Assembly: GCA_037952775.1 (NCBI GenBank)
Contig: JBANAY010000004.1
Span: forward strand, 8,060,001 to 8,124,000
Source of the DNA: Clonostachys chloroleuca
Lineage: Eukaryota > Ascomycota > Sordariomycetes > Hypocreales > Bionectriaceae
Reading direction: 5' to 3'
Length of the DNA stretch: 64,000 nucleotides
The position numbers were made by a program, and so were the translations under genes. The notes under the pieces were generated by a model. That model saw only the letters and a program-made list of their open reading frames with translations. It searched no databases and was not told the origin of the DNA. Shown here piece after piece: positions 1 to 12,018 of this stretch. The stretch's first letter is position 1, and every line of letters begins with the position of its first letter.

Positions 1-1916
1 CCTCGAGTTTTACTGCAGGATAAGGAAACATTAAAGCTCAATCCACAGGCTCGACGCTTTAGGTTGGAGCACAAAATACAGTGGTATCGTCTTCGATTAA
101 TAGTATTCATTACCCTCTCTGTCGGACACAGATTGCAGCCCACTTTGGGTGATCATTTATTGCGTAACTGGTCGTTGAGCTATACCCGCCTTAACGTTCC
201 TCATGGCTTGAAAAGATAATGGGCTTCTCTCGAAATTTGGAGATCAAGGTCGCTTCAACTACATGGAATGTGCTACCGTCTATATCGTTTTCCTAACCGA
301 GTTTTGTATTGATCTTTTTCTCGTGGGTAAACACGCCCAATGTGTAGTTGTATCTGGATTGTTAATTCCAAGACTTGACGGTGCCGAATTCCGCTGGCGG
401 TCAACTCGTAACAAGGATATGCTCGGACGATGACCGTAGCATCGTATTGACAGGTAATTGTTTACTTACATCAACTTGTGATGTGGCGGGCATTGGAACT
501 CTTATGATCCCTCCCGGCTCGTGTCATGGGTGGTTTTAGTCTTGGCGTCCAGGGGGGTCGGAAACCGAACCAGAACTCGGTGCTAAGACGCTTCCACCAA
601 TCCTAAATGTGAATCGGCTCTGACGATGCAGTACATCACCACAATTTCTCTAACCATGTTTAAATCCTGAGTCAGTTCAAGTCCTCTTAGTCTTAGACGG
701 CATCAACTTCCGCTCGGATCCCGAGCATTGACGTTAGAATTCCTCTTTCCTATCCCTGGACCTTGACCGATGAGTGCCAGGGGTTCAAGAGGCAAGTCAA
801 CTAATATCAATGGTGCATTGCTATTGGGGTCACGCTCGTTTAGAACCTTTTTCGGGTGAATATTGTAATTATTCCATTGTTGGTGACGTTATACATGTAG
901 TATCGCCAAGCGTTAGCTTGAACGAGAGGGCCTCGTATAGGCATCCAACCTATCATATGGAGCTTGCCGACTCCCGTCCACATATGCATAGCCACTTGGT
1001 ACATCAATGACTTACTCGTATGACGGTGAATTTGCGTAGTATTCGGCCCGACACTCGAGTCATCTGATGTCGGAGGAGCTGGCTCCCATGCGAGCCCCTA
1101 GGCACCTTAGAAAGAGCTGTACCTCCGGGCTTGGAAGAGGACGTCATTCAGGATGGCCGAGCCTGGGATCGACGTCAAAACGGGGACATGGATATCATAC
1201 CCTTCGGTTAAATGTTCTCTTCGGCCATTTTCCGAGCTTCAGGACCAAGGAATGTGATGCTTCAGGCTCACTGGCGGAATATATGATTCTTCCTCGGTTG
1301 AAACCCCTCTGTTGCACTGCATAGCTCTTCCAGTCTGAGAAGCCAGTTGAGGGAAAGCTAATTCATCCTCTACCGATTCTTTCCGGAGACTACTCGCTGC
1401 CTGACAGGGTGAAGCCAGGTGGAATAAGCATGTTCTCCATGTCCTTCACGTCTCTTAATGGTGGAGGTTGTTATCCGTGATTTGACCACCATCAACCTAT
1501 CGCTTGTCTAGCTAGTGGATGATGAAGATCTTGGTACGCTAAAATGAGTAGTATGTGGCAATTCCATGAATCCTCCAAATTCTTCAAAGCCCTAGGGTAT
1601 TCTACCTCCTTTTCCCTTAAGAGGGACAGTGAAACACTCTCCAGGTATCAACTATCATAGGAAGTTATGATATATTACGTCTCTTGTAAAGTAAACAGAA
1701 TTCACATGAATAATAAGTATTTCAGATAGCATGGTGGACCTTATTTGTTGAGTACTAGCTAAAGCACGGTTTCAATTTACTATTGCCTGTGGAATGCTGA
1801 TTTTAGGTTTGCGAGAGTCTGTAAGCTTCTGCTACATGATAGTCCCACGAAGTAGTAAGAATTCGGTGGGTCCCAAGAGGTACTGCTTTGTGGTAAACCA
1901 TTAGGCAAATAGTTTA
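1..1916. other. Region without a recognisable gene
   Basis: No convincing gene was found. An open frame runs from base 1 to about 222 on the plus strand without a start codon and could be the 3' end of a gene outside the window, but I do not recognise its product. Two short frames at 774-1010 and 1067-1324 have no domain-like features. Base composition is unremarkable. Confidence 0.4.
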
Positions 1917-3108
1917 TCACTCAAGTCTAGACAGTTGAGACTCCAGCTCGGGAAGGGTCAGAGCGTAATACTTGTCAAGTCCGGCGATGATCTCTTGACC
2001 CTGCTTGCTGAGTACGAAGCGCAGAAATTCACGAGTCTTGGAATCCACGGGCTGACCCGGGACGCGGTTAAGATAGATGTAAGCATCACGCGCCAAGGGG
2101 TAGCTTCGATCCGAGACGGTCTGCGGGCTAAACTCAAAGTATGGTCCAGAGTTGTTTTGCGCAATGGCGATTGGCTTTACGTTGGGGTAGTCCTTGATGT
2201 GGAGTTGCGCTCCCCAGCCGATACCATATTTGTCATTGGATAGCTCCTCGAGCATGCGGTCGCTGGAGACTGGCTTGCCGTCGTCGTCCGCACTTGCTTG
2301 TTTCTCTTCAACATATTCTTTGTAGTTTGGATTCCACTTCTGCGACCAATGGAAAAGCTTTCTCTGCATGTAGATGACGAAGCCGGGAGCAATGTAGCCA
2401 TAGGTCTGTATCTCCTTGTCTGCCCACTCGCCCTCAATGTCGAGCTGGGGCCATTTGCGGATGTTGGTGCTGGCATTTCGGGCATACTCAGCTGTGAAGA
2501 GTATGTTGTCACCTTCACTAACTGAAGCAAGGTTGTCGTTCGCTCCGAGCTTCCACCCTCCTATCCTTTCGGAGCTGAAGATGCGATCTAGTTGATCCAT
2601 GGTCAATCGTTCCAGAGGATTGTCCTTGTGAACCACAATCACTGCCGGCCACAGAGTACCACGCTTTTCGTGGCCACCTGTAGCAATAGTAATCTCAGTT
2701 GGAAGGTACCCGTAGCTGTTGAAGAACGGCATCATGTCCGTCAGTTTTGCATCATCGCCAGCTGGGGCAAGTTCCGAGAGACCTGTGTAAAGACCAGCAA
2801 TGGATCCCTCGCTGCTAGTATAATTGTATAAACCAATGGAGGCCCCAGGCTGGTATTCTGCAAACCCAGCAGCAAGTGCTGGGATTGCGCCCTTGAGGTC
2901 GCTTCCGAAGATTCTAAAGATACCGGACACATTGAACTCGACTTTGTAGTCCGAGTAGCCAGTCAAGTCACGGCGGGGCAAATCCTGAGCAAATATAGAC
3001 GCGGCACCAAGAGTTACGGCGTACAAAGCTGCTTCAACCGAGTCAGTGAAATCCTAAGCTAGAAAAGATACAATGATCTTGATAACCTTTTTTCATACCA
3101 GTCGCCAT
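1917..3108 (-). CDS. Secreted PstS/PBP-like periplasmic-binding-fold protein
   Basis: Predicted 373-aa extracellular protein of the PstS-like (PBP, type 2 periplasmic binding) superfamily, which in bacteria binds phosphate or other oxyanions. The long open frame lacks an ATG at its 5' end. A 10-nt first exon (3099-3108) joined through a 70-bp intron (3029-3098; donor GTATGA, branch CTGAC, acceptor GCAG) gives a clean start MATALYAVTLGAASIFAQ, a good signal peptide. Visible family segments are FRIFGSDLKG near the mature N-terminus, the WPAVIVVHKDNPLERLTMDQL block and the C-terminal FLRFVLSKQGQEII helix. It lies divergently from a paralogue at 4200. The fold assignment is fairly safe. The ligand is unknown, and no transporter partner lies nearby, so a secreted binding or sensing role is inference. 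Confidence 0.72.
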
Positions 3109-4199
3109 CTTGATGACAAACTATTTCTGAAATACTAGCAGATCGAGTTTTGGTTTGTTTCAAGTGTAATTCTGCAAGAGGAGTAAGGACGGGATTCTGA
3201 CGTACGAGTTCGACCATAAGTACACACAAAGCTGGTCGGCATAGCTCTTTCTTAACAACCTTGCTGGGACTTTGGAAACAACCACCATCGTCCATCGTCC
3301 TCCCTAACCCCGCAATCTGTGAGTATACCGGACCGTAGAATTTTCTAGCCCAACCCGAGGCACAATAAACTCCAGTTCCTAGATACACCCACAATATCAG
3401 ATGACATTGAACCTGGAAGCCTGGCGTTACACTGAAGTTGAAGTTAGGGTTAATGTTTCCCTCGGTGTAACCCACCCTGGAACGTGGGATAAATCCGAGC
3501 TTGGAACGTGGGGTACGACGGCATTGAAATATCCGATCGCTCAGAGTTGGCGGGAATAACATCCATCCACTACCACGACCATTGTAGGGCGAGATGCACA
3601 ATGACCTACCCCAGTCATAACATAGTTCCCCGCATCCCACAAGAAATTCGGAAGTTTCCCGATCAATGGGAGTTTTCCAACTACCCATAAGACAGAGGAA
3701 CCGTAAGTCAGGGGGGCTTAAGCCAATAAGACGAACAACGACTCTCTACTCACACATAAGGTAAGAGTGGGTTCCCAATGATCATCAAGGGACAAGTAGA
3801 TACTTTACCTTACTTGTAAATCCCGTGATCCTGAGCGTTCATTCAGGTACTAGAGTTGTACCCGATGCTTGGCTAGACTGTCCGAGTTGTTCAGATGACA
3901 GAGGTAAACGGGAGTTTGCGGAACACCTTGAGCTTATTATCCTTGCCACGTAGGATTACAGCTTAACTTAATGACCTCATTAAGGGTTTGACTTCAAAGG
4001 CTAGGGATTCGAGTTGGAATCATCAGACCATTGCAGAAACCAGCCCCACAAAGATACGTTGCTATCGTCGGTCTTGCAACGAGACTTGGTCTATGTATAA
4101 TAACCCAAGTTTATTCTGAATAAAACTAGACCACACTTCGACAACATTCCTAAAGAACATAATCCAACCACCTGAACCGATTTCCAGCCAATAGTCAAT
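3109..4199. other. Divergent promoter region between PBP-like genes
   Basis: About 1.1 kb between two divergently transcribed paralogues, so it should hold both promoters. A 209-codon minus-strand frame at 3059-3688 has no domain character and begins without a supported start. A short near-repeat built on GGAACGTGGG occurs near 3480-3515. No other element was recognised. Confidence 0.4.
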
Positions 4200-5420
4200 A
4201 TGGTCTACGTCAGTTTCAGCGCACTCTGTGTCAGTGCTGCCAGTATATTCGGTCTTGTTCAAGCCGCAACCCCCCCAGTTTGCAATTCAATAAATTACAC
4301 AAGTCCTTATGCTCCCTTAAATGCCAATCGTAGCATTTGGACTCTCAATGTTACGAGCTTCCGCACTGAGCATTCGGTAAAGGGTGGCTACAACAAATCC
4401 TGGGACCTGTCTGACCTGCCCACTTATCAGCCCCAAGACCTTCTCAATGGAACACTCCGCATTTGGGGTAGTAACTACCTGAAAGATGGCCAGCTCGGCC
4501 AGTATTGGCAGGAGACTTTCAATAAGTTCCAACCGGGGATCGAAATCGAGTACAATCTCCCCACAACTGCCATTGGCATTCCGGCACTCGCGGTGAAGGC
4601 TGCTGACCTTGGTGTTGGCCGTCCCGCAACCCTCATGGACTATCTGACCTACCAACAAGTCTTTGGTCATGATCCTGTTGAGATTGTCGCTGCAACCGGC
4701 TCGTACGACGTTTATGGGTGGTCTCCAGCGTTCGCCATTGTTGTTCGCGAGGATAATCCTCTATAAAACATCACCATGAAAGAATTGGACGGCGTATTCG
4801 GCACTGCTCGCGGAGGCGGGTATAACAGGAGTACTTGGATGACCAGCTATCCCTACAAGCGCGGACCTGAGTACAACATCCGTACATGGGGGCAGCTTGG
4901 CCTCAAGGGCGAGTGGGTAAATGCACCCATCCACCCGTGTGGCCAGACCACGAAAGCCAATATCCAAGATGTGTTTCAAAATCTCGTCTTGTGGGGAAGC
5001 AACCAGTGGGTTGAGGGCTTGCGCACGTTCGCCAACTATGCCATGACAAACAATACCCTGGCTACTTGGAGCAAGCAAGTTTTGGCTGCTGGCAATGCCG
5101 ACCCGTACTCAATCTGCGTTGGATCACCCGAGGTGGTTGGCCCCGGAATGAAGGAGCTTGCCGTTCAAGCCTTCAACGGCGGGCCTTATGTGAAACGCAG
5201 TTTGGAGACAATCCGGGCTCGCGAGTATCCGCTTTACAACGAAATTTTCTTCTTTGCTAATAAGGAGGCCGGTGAGCCCATGGAGCCCATGGTATATGAG
5301 TTCCTGAAGTTTATCCTTAGCCAAGAAGGTCAAGATCAGGTCCAACGCGAAGGCCGATATCTGCCTCTTCCGGGTTCCGTTGTCAATAAGATGCTGAAAA
5401 AGATCGAGCCCAGTGCGTAG
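4200..5420 (+). pseudogene. PBP-like paralogue interrupted by one in-frame TAA
   Basis: Second PstS/PBP-like protein, about 406 codons in a single frame, with a signal peptide (MVYVSFSALCVSAASIFG..). It parallels the gene at 1917-3108 block by block: LRIWGSNYLKDGQLGQYW, then the FAIVVREDNPL block, then NITMKELDGVFG, and the FLKFILSQEGQDQV helix near the C-terminus. A TAA at 4764-4766 splits the frame directly after NPL, where the paralogue has a sense codon. There is no shift in phase and no GT/AG pair that would splice the stop out. The context TAAAAC is not the known TGA-CTA readthrough signal. It is either a recent nonsense allele or a sequence error. The truncated 188-aa product would lack the second lobe of the fold. 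Confidence 0.7.
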
Positions 5421-5809
5421 CTGATGACGATGCTGGCTAGCTAATGACACGATCCTTAGCTTCAACGGCGGTTCGAACAGTAAGACAATAGGTCGGCGCT
5501 TCGTTAATCTACTTTGTGATTTAAGTATTGACATAGTAACTGGAATTTGGAAGCCAATAATTCCAACAATTATATGATACTAGGTCTAGATACTTTGCCA
5601 GGATAGCTTATCTGTAGCAATTGAAATCTTGTCGAAAGTATAACAAGCTCCCCTTCGGAGTCCTCGCGGACAACCCTCTCAGTGCCAGTGGTGGTGATCT
5701 CTATGTACACAGTAGCTTAGCGAAAGCAGTTGTTTTAGCGGGATACTAATATTAGCCATATTATGTACACTGCGATTTGATTGCATCAAATTAAACGCCA
5801 AGATAGGGA
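5421..5809. other. Intergenic gap
   Basis: 389 bp between the PBP-like pseudogene and the HET gene, AT-rich. It presumably holds the HET promoter. No specific element was recognised. Confidence 0.4.
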
Positions 5810-7987
5810 ATGTCACTCGGTAACTATCTATCCACTGTGCTATCGTTTCATCGCGGTGACACTAATAAGAACCCCGCCCTTACCACCGATGACACGTTAA
5901 TAAATAGTTTAGAACTCCCTGAGCATCAATCGCTGAGCAAGTATTGCTCTTCATACATGGCTGGGTCGGCGATATATAGTCCGCTCAAAAACGGACCTGA
6001 AGGGCCTTCCTTTCGTCTCCTGACTCTCCAGCCGGCTCAAGAGTCAACCGATCCGTTGCGCTGCACAGTCGTGGAACAACCTCTCCTCAAATGCGATGAT
6101 TATGAAGCCCTTTCTTATTGCTGGGGCGATGCCACAGACAAATTGCCCATCTACTGCAATGACCAGCGTTTCGAGGCCACGCGCAGCCTGGAGGCGGCGT
6201 TGCGACACCTCCGCCGCAAGGACGATGACCGTTGCTTATGGATCGACGCGGTGTGCATCAATCAGGATGATATCTCCGAAAGAAACACCCAAGTTCTCCT
6301 CATGCGGTCGATATACCGAAACGCCAGCAGAGTGATAGTCTGGCTTGGCAAAGATGAGCATGATAGCCAGGTTGTTTTCCCTCTCTGCCAAAGAATGTAT
6401 GATGAACACAGCGAATTATACAACGAAATGGATTATGCGATGTTATGGGGGCGTGATAGAGAAGATCGAATCAAACAGAAGTTAGAGGAGCACCGCCTAA
6501 GGATAGCAGATGACGGAGATGGCGTTGAAGAGCCCAGAGATGGAGATAATACAGGCAGTCCGCCGGAAACTGATGAAGACGACGATGACGACACGACTGA
6601 TTCTGGATTCCACACATTTCTGCGCTTCCTCCGACGCCCCTGGTTCCAGCGTTGTTGGGTGGTCCAAGAATTATGTCTTGCCAAAGAGGCCTTTGCCATG
6701 TGCGGCTCCAGGCTCATGCCTTGGGACATATTCTTCGCAGGATACTACCTATGTCTGCTTACCAGCAAGAATGCTCTCACGGGCCGGCCAGAGCAGATCA
6801 TACGCGGTAACTTCCTGGCCGCCACATCCCTCAGGCTCGCGATGACTCGAGCTCGCGACTCTACAACAAACGTGGATCTGCCAGATCTGCTGGGCCTTTT
6901 GTGGTCGACAAGATCTCTAGAAGCGACAGACCCACGAGACAAGGTCTACTCGCTTCTTGGTCTCATCCCGGAGACCGAAGCGGATGCAATGAGTATAATC
7001 CCCGATTACGCTGCGTCTATTGAGGAGTGCTACCTTCAAGCAGCCACAAAGATCATTTGGCAAAGCAAATCCTTGGACATCCTAACGACCGATCGGATGA
7101 AAAATCCGAATCTTCAATTGGACTTGCCAAGTTGGGTGCCTAACTGGAGCTATCTCTCATCACCAGCTCCGGTAAGCATCCTCGGCGTGATCGAGTCTTG
7201 GCTGGTAGATGTGGAATCTGACCCTGAACCATTGTCAGGGCAGTATCGGGCCTCCGGTTCCGCCAACCACTGCACACCTCAGTTAATTGGTCCTCGAACG
7301 CTTCGTCTATCTGGTTATATCCTCGATTCGATCACCAAGATGGAAGCGGTCCTCACAGTCCCACAAGGTGACAACGAGGCTCTAGCGGCAAACATGACCT
7401 CGTTCCGTGGTGCAAGCTCATTCCTCACCAATCTGTTTACTGGTCTTGGCTCTTATTTCGAGACATTGGTAAAGTGGGAACATTTGGCCATGGACAAAAA
7501 GTACGATCCATATCCAACGGGCGAGTCGGCCGAGGAAGCGTTTGCATCTACCATGTCTGTCGGGAGCATACAAGATGGGCCGATAACATTGGAGCAGTTC
7601 GAGACATGGCGCACAACCCTACGCTGGCCCAGAAAGCTCATGAAGCTACGATATCTCGGCGCGCATCACCTTGGGGCGGCCTACAAGATACCCCTCGCTG
7701 CTTTGGGAATGCTGACTTCGAAGGCCAGAGGAGATCGCACGTTCTCGACCGCGACTGAGTTCACACTGTATAGGCGGTTGGCGAGGACGAAGATGGGATA
7801 TCTTGCAGTTGTTCCAGCGGATAGTTGCCCTGGCGATCCCGTGGCGTTATTCGAGGGTTGCAAAACGCCGCTGGTCTTGAAGGAAAAGGGGAACCAATGG
7901 GAGCTAGTTGGGCCAGCATATGTGCATGGTGTGATGCAAGGTGAAGCATGGGATGATAAACGGTGTGTGAGCATCGATCTTGTGTGA
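5810..7987 (+). CDS. Heterokaryon incompatibility (HET) domain protein
   Basis: Intronless 725-codon gene. The HET domain (PF06985) begins around residue 95 with YEALSYCWGD, followed by LEAALRHLRR, the LWIDAVCINQDD block and the RNASRVIVWLG block, which is the canonical order of this fungal family. A strongly acidic linker with an Asp run (residues about 255-265) separates this from a central PWFQRCWVVQELCLA block and the DPRDKVYSLLGL motif, also typical of HET proteins. The C-terminal half is family-like without a second named domain. HET proteins trigger cell death after fusion with an incompatible partner, as known from Neurospora and Podospora; this gene's partner is unknown. A second in-frame ATG at 5957 (MAGSAIYSPL) is an equally plausible start and would remove 49 residues. 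Confidence 0.9.
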   Translation: MSLGNYLSTVLSFHRGDTNKNPALTTDDTLINSLELPEHQSLSKYCSSYMAGSAIYSPLKNGPEGPSFRLLTLQPAQESTDPLRCTVVEQPLLKCDDYEALSYCWGDATDKLPIYCNDQRFEATRSLEAALRHLRRKDDDRCLWIDAVCINQDDISERNTQVLLMRSIYRNASRVIVWLGKDEHDSQVVFPLCQRMYDEHSELYNEMDYAMLWGRDREDRIKQKLEEHRLRIADDGDGVEEPRDGDNTGSPPETDEDDDDDTTDSGFHTFLRFLRRPWFQRCWVVQELCLAKEAFAMCGSRLMPWDIFFAGYYLCLLTSKNALTGRPEQIIRGNFLAATSLRLAMTRARDSTTNVDLPDLLGLLWSTRSLEATDPRDKVYSLLGLIPETEADAMSIIPDYAASIEECYLQAATKIIWQSKSLDILTTDRMKNPNLQLDLPSWVPNWSYLSSPAPVSILGVIESWLVDVESDPEPLSGQYRASGSANHCTPQLIGPRTLRLSGYILDSITKMEAVLTVPQGDNEALAANMTSFRGASSFLTNLFTGLGSYFETLVKWEHLAMDKKYDPYPTGESAEEAFASTMSVGSIQDGPITLEQFETWRTTLRWPRKLMKLRYLGAHHLGAAYKIPLAALGMLTSKARGDRTFSTATEFTLYRRLARTKMGYLAVVPADSCPGDPVALFEGCKTPLVLKEKGNQWELVGPAYVHGVMQGEAWDDKRCVSIDLV

Positions 7988-8194
7988 AAGTGGTCCTTAT
8001 TGCGGTGGCTTTTAGATTGAATGAAAAGACAAACAGTTCACCCGACTTCTCATAAGGATCAGAGGAAAACTCGCGTTCTAATTTTAATAATCGTAAGCGT
8101 GGCTACGCGTCAGCCATTACCATTTTAACATGATTTATATGCTGGGCCTGAAATCTTCTCATTTCACGATCTTGTCTTCAGTGAAGCCTAGCCC

Positions 8195-10341
8195 CTATAA
8201 TTTAGATTGGCAGCAGGATCCTGCATCCTCCCCATGGTATAATACACTCTTGTTCTTGGCTTGTGTAGATACTGCAACATCTAGGCCGGGATTACCGGAA
8301 AAGAAGTTAACAGGCTTAAGCCCAACCATGAGCTTCTCGCTTGGCATCACGGGCCAATCCTCAATCCGAGGGTTGTGGGTTGAGCCAAAGGTATGCCAAA
8401 TGACGATATCCTGATCGCGCACAGACTGAGTCGCGCCGGACTCCCTTCGCCTGGCAATCACGGAAGCAATCCCGTCACCGCCAGCAGACTGCATAGTGTA
8501 CTTGCCTGAAGGGAAGTTTTCGCCATCTTGGTAGCGGGTTACCCAGACAGCATGAGCAGCAAACTCTGAACGTTTAGCATGATAGGAGTCGGGGTGAGCA
8601 AGCAGCATCTGGCTGTAGTGAGGCATAAGCTTGAACCCGACAGGAGTACCTGTGATGGGATTTATCTTACTCTCGTTGACGAGCTTGAACGTGCGGTTTT
8701 TTGTGATGTCAAGATCAAACCCACCCTCTTCCTCGATAGTCTGACTCTCTGTCATGTAGCCATTGCCGAACGGGTTCTGGACGGATGGATCATTGACAGG
8801 CATGGGCTTTGACTCCTCTACAACGAGCGAGTTGGCATGCCCATCGATTGCAGGATCTATACGGAGACTGAACAAGTGCTGGTGGTATGGAGCCAGAACT
8901 CCAGGAGCAACAACAGTACCGAAATGAACCTTGTCCTTGACACTCAAGTCAATTGGCACGGTAGACAAGATGCCAGTTGCGCGCACCTCGAAATTTATCG
9001 ATGCATCTTGGGAGAAGTGAAAGGCGAATATGTACTCGTAGTTGCTGACTGTGATGATCATTTGCAGCACAAGGATCCGAGACCGAGTCACCACAGGGTT
9101 CTGTGTGCGGAAATTGGTGTGCTTCCACAGAATGCCATCATCCTGCTCGTGGCAACACACCACGTTCGGCATCTTCAATGGCTCTCCTGCGGGAGTATTG
9201 TGGTAAGCGTCAAAGTACTTGATGGTTCCAAGGCAATCACACCCGAGTTGAAGGTTATTAGCATTGATACCAGCGCCATCATTTCCTAGGTCGAAGGCAG
9301 CCTTGCGAGGGTAGGGAGCCCTAGGATCACCATAAGGAACAAACATCTCAGCCAGAGCAAGACGGTAGAACACATTTCGACCGTCATAGCGAATATCGTG
9401 CAGGGTCATTCCTTCACGATAATTGAAGCCAACTCTAAAGCTCCACTTCTCCCATTCAACGTGGTTGCCATGGATCTGGAAGGACGGGCCCTCTGGTTGT
9501 ATGACCTGGTAGGGTTTCGTGGTCGTTCTTGGGCTTGGCCTAAGATCGGGGTGATATTCGCTTGCAGCTATGGAGTGGATTCGGTTGCGATCAAACTTCT
9601 TCTTTTCATTGTGGATTCTCTCCTCCGGTTTGGTGGGTAGGCGGTAGACTTTAGTGACCTCAAGAACCTCGGATACCTCTGCGCATATGTCAAGAGGATA
9701 GGCGTAGTAGTTGGCATCGGCATTCTCTAACAGGCGCAGGTAGAACCAACACTTCATAATTAGTCAGTGTATTGATTGACAAACAAAGGCACGGGTATAC
9801 CAACCATGCTAATGCGAGTCGTCATATCATTCATGCCGTCTGTGGCATATGCCCAGGGTTCGACGACGACAGTTGACCCAGCAGGAAGATCTAACGTCCG
9901 GATCTCAGCCTGGACCTCCTCATTGGCCAGACAAGCTTGTTCCACTGCTTTCATGTACTCGGCGTCAATGTACGAGTGCTTGCCTCTATGATGCTTCTTG
10001 CTAGCGACCTGCTCTGTATCAAGGTCGACCACGAGCTCGAAAAGTTCATTCTGCTCATTGTGGCCTTTAATGACAACCTCAGCGCGAGCATTGCGAGCTG
10101 GTATCTTTCCGCGGGGCTGCTTCCGATGCTCCTTTTCCAGATATTCGATCATTTCTTTCTTAAGCGGCTCCAGAAGGGTGATGACTCGGAAGTTGGGATT
10201 AAGACCCCCAAAATGTGGGCGGACAATGCGTGAAGCCTAGCCGTTTCATCTTAGATTAATCTCAACGGTGGCAAAACAATATAAAATACTTGCCTTCGAG
10301 ATTTCCTCGGGCGTGAGGGGGTCAAACGGGTGGAGGGCCAT
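8195..10341 (-). CDS. Peroxisomal copper amine oxidase
   Basis: Three exons (10294-10341, 9805-10236, 8195-9751) encode 678 aa. The enzyme oxidises primary amines to aldehydes with release of ammonia and H2O2, using copper and the self-made cofactor topaquinone. Asp314 in AAFDLGNDGAG is the catalytic base. Tyr398 in SNYEY is the topaquinone precursor, 84 residues downstream as in the bacterial enzyme. Copper ligands are His450 and His452 (HQH) and His619 (FGSTHNPRIEDWPVMP). The protein ends in SKL, a PTS1 peroxisomal signal, which fits H2O2 production. Intron 2 (9752-9804) is GT-AG. Intron 1 (10237-10293) is a phase-0 GC-AG intron with donor AAG/GCAAGT; joining there restores the usual N-terminus. 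The role is probably use of amines as a nitrogen source. Confidence 0.95.
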
Positions 10342-12018
10342 GTTGGGGATTGAAGGATAAAGAAATCTAATAAAATCCTACAGGGGTCATGCGGATTAAA
10401 ATTCTGAAAGTGCGGTTGGACAAGTCTATCAATTGATGATAAGTTGAAGGATATTTATACAATTCTTGAGTGATATGAATGCTAGTAGAAGAGAGATATC
10501 ATACACAGCGTTACCCCGCTGAATCTTGACAAGGTCCACAGATTCCACACCACAAGCGCCTCAGTAGACGCTAGATATGTCCCCGGCCCGGTGTACATGG
10601 TTAATGCGTATGCCCTTGCCTTTGGAGGACAGGAACGCGAGAGTCTCATCTTCCCTTTAAAGGCATGGCTTCCCCAGATCGGGTCTTGACGAAACTCAAG
10701 GCGCCAATCGCGCCTCTACACGTAATCCGAGGTTGACTGCTTTGACCAGCCCGACTCCCACCATCCCTGTGTGTAGGGTGCAATTGACAGGTAAACACTG
10801 ATCCGGTTGAGACTCAAGTAACAGATCCAATCCCTGAGAAGGTCAGAGGATGAGAAGTGGCACTGGGGTATGGCATGGAGATGCTGCGTAAAGGAAATTG
10901 CTAGATTGGGCGCTCGGTAGAGCAGCACAGCAATTTTAACCTCTGCGCGGCCGGTGCCAGAAAAATAGCAAACAACTGCTGGAAGATGGTGCAGCTGGGT
11001 CGGGACTTATCAGCTTATCAGTCTGTTTTCCTCGGCTCAGCTTAGTGCCTCCCAGAAACGCGACGCGACGCGTCAAACACCATTTTGTCAAACTCTTGAA
11101 GAAAGTCTGTAAATGAAGATATTCATGGTAATTATTTAATTGAAATGGAATTGCATATCAGCATGCCTGCTAGATTGTCGTGGGGGCAAGTAAAATGTCA
11201 GTTACTAGGTCCATAGAAGGAACCACTTGCAAGCTCAACACAATAGATAAACTTTATGACCTGGCTACCCTACCTACGCAGTTGACTTAGTATGCATAAG
11301 CCTATTCATAAAAAAACCGAATACACATAGATGAATCTTAGAAAAATCGTAGAATTTTAATCAATCAATCCACATCAACCAATGGATTTAAATACCGACA
11401 GAATCAATCAGTCATGGCTACCACAGGTTGTATTTGGAAGTGTGTAGGGTAGGAAGACCAGCAGCGAGAACTGTGTATTCTCGGACTTTCTTTCTTCCGC
11501 TTTGACTTGTATTAACCGCTGTTTAGCCGATATCCGATAAGAAAAGACGATAAGATTATGATAACAGAAATTCATGCACCTGAAGCTTTGTTCTATGATT
11601 CATTACCTGCCATTTGGTAAACTACCTACATACCTTTATATTTGAACGTGGCGTTGGGCTACGAACGAAGCCGGATTTCAATCGATCGAGAGTTTCAATT
11701 GGCTGTGGTTTTCATCATGTGTGTAGCTCGAAGTCTTTGCAAAGCAGCGAAGCGAACAGTAACCACCTGCTCATTCGGTCGTTTCAATTACGCGTACTTT
11801 CGTTGACCCTTGAAGAATATGGCCGATTCGGGTTAAAATAACTGACACTGGGTGCATACTCACCCCTGGAGCGTAGTGCCGCGAGCAATGGATTTATCTC
11901 CGACAAAAGTAACAGATCAGCCCTAGAGATCTGTCAGCAGCGGGGAAGAATAAATCTCACCGCCATCAATCAATTTGAAACCTTCTTTCTGCATCTTACT
12001 GACACGCTCATCGTCACC
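10342..12018. other. Long intergenic region
   Basis: About 1.7 kb between the starts of two divergent genes (amine oxidase and GFA protein), so it should contain both promoters. Small frames at 10716-10928 and 11614-11841 show no domain features. No tRNA B-box or repeat was noticed. Confidence 0.4.

Noticed and set aside
3059..3688. 209-codon minus-strand frame in the PBP divergent region
   Set aside because: No supported start, no domain features and it overlaps the first exon and intron of the PBP-like gene.
4764..4766. Programmed stop-codon readthrough in the PBP-like paralogue
   Set aside because: The stop is TAA followed by AAC, not the TGA-CTA type known in fungi, and the paralogue has a normal codon there.
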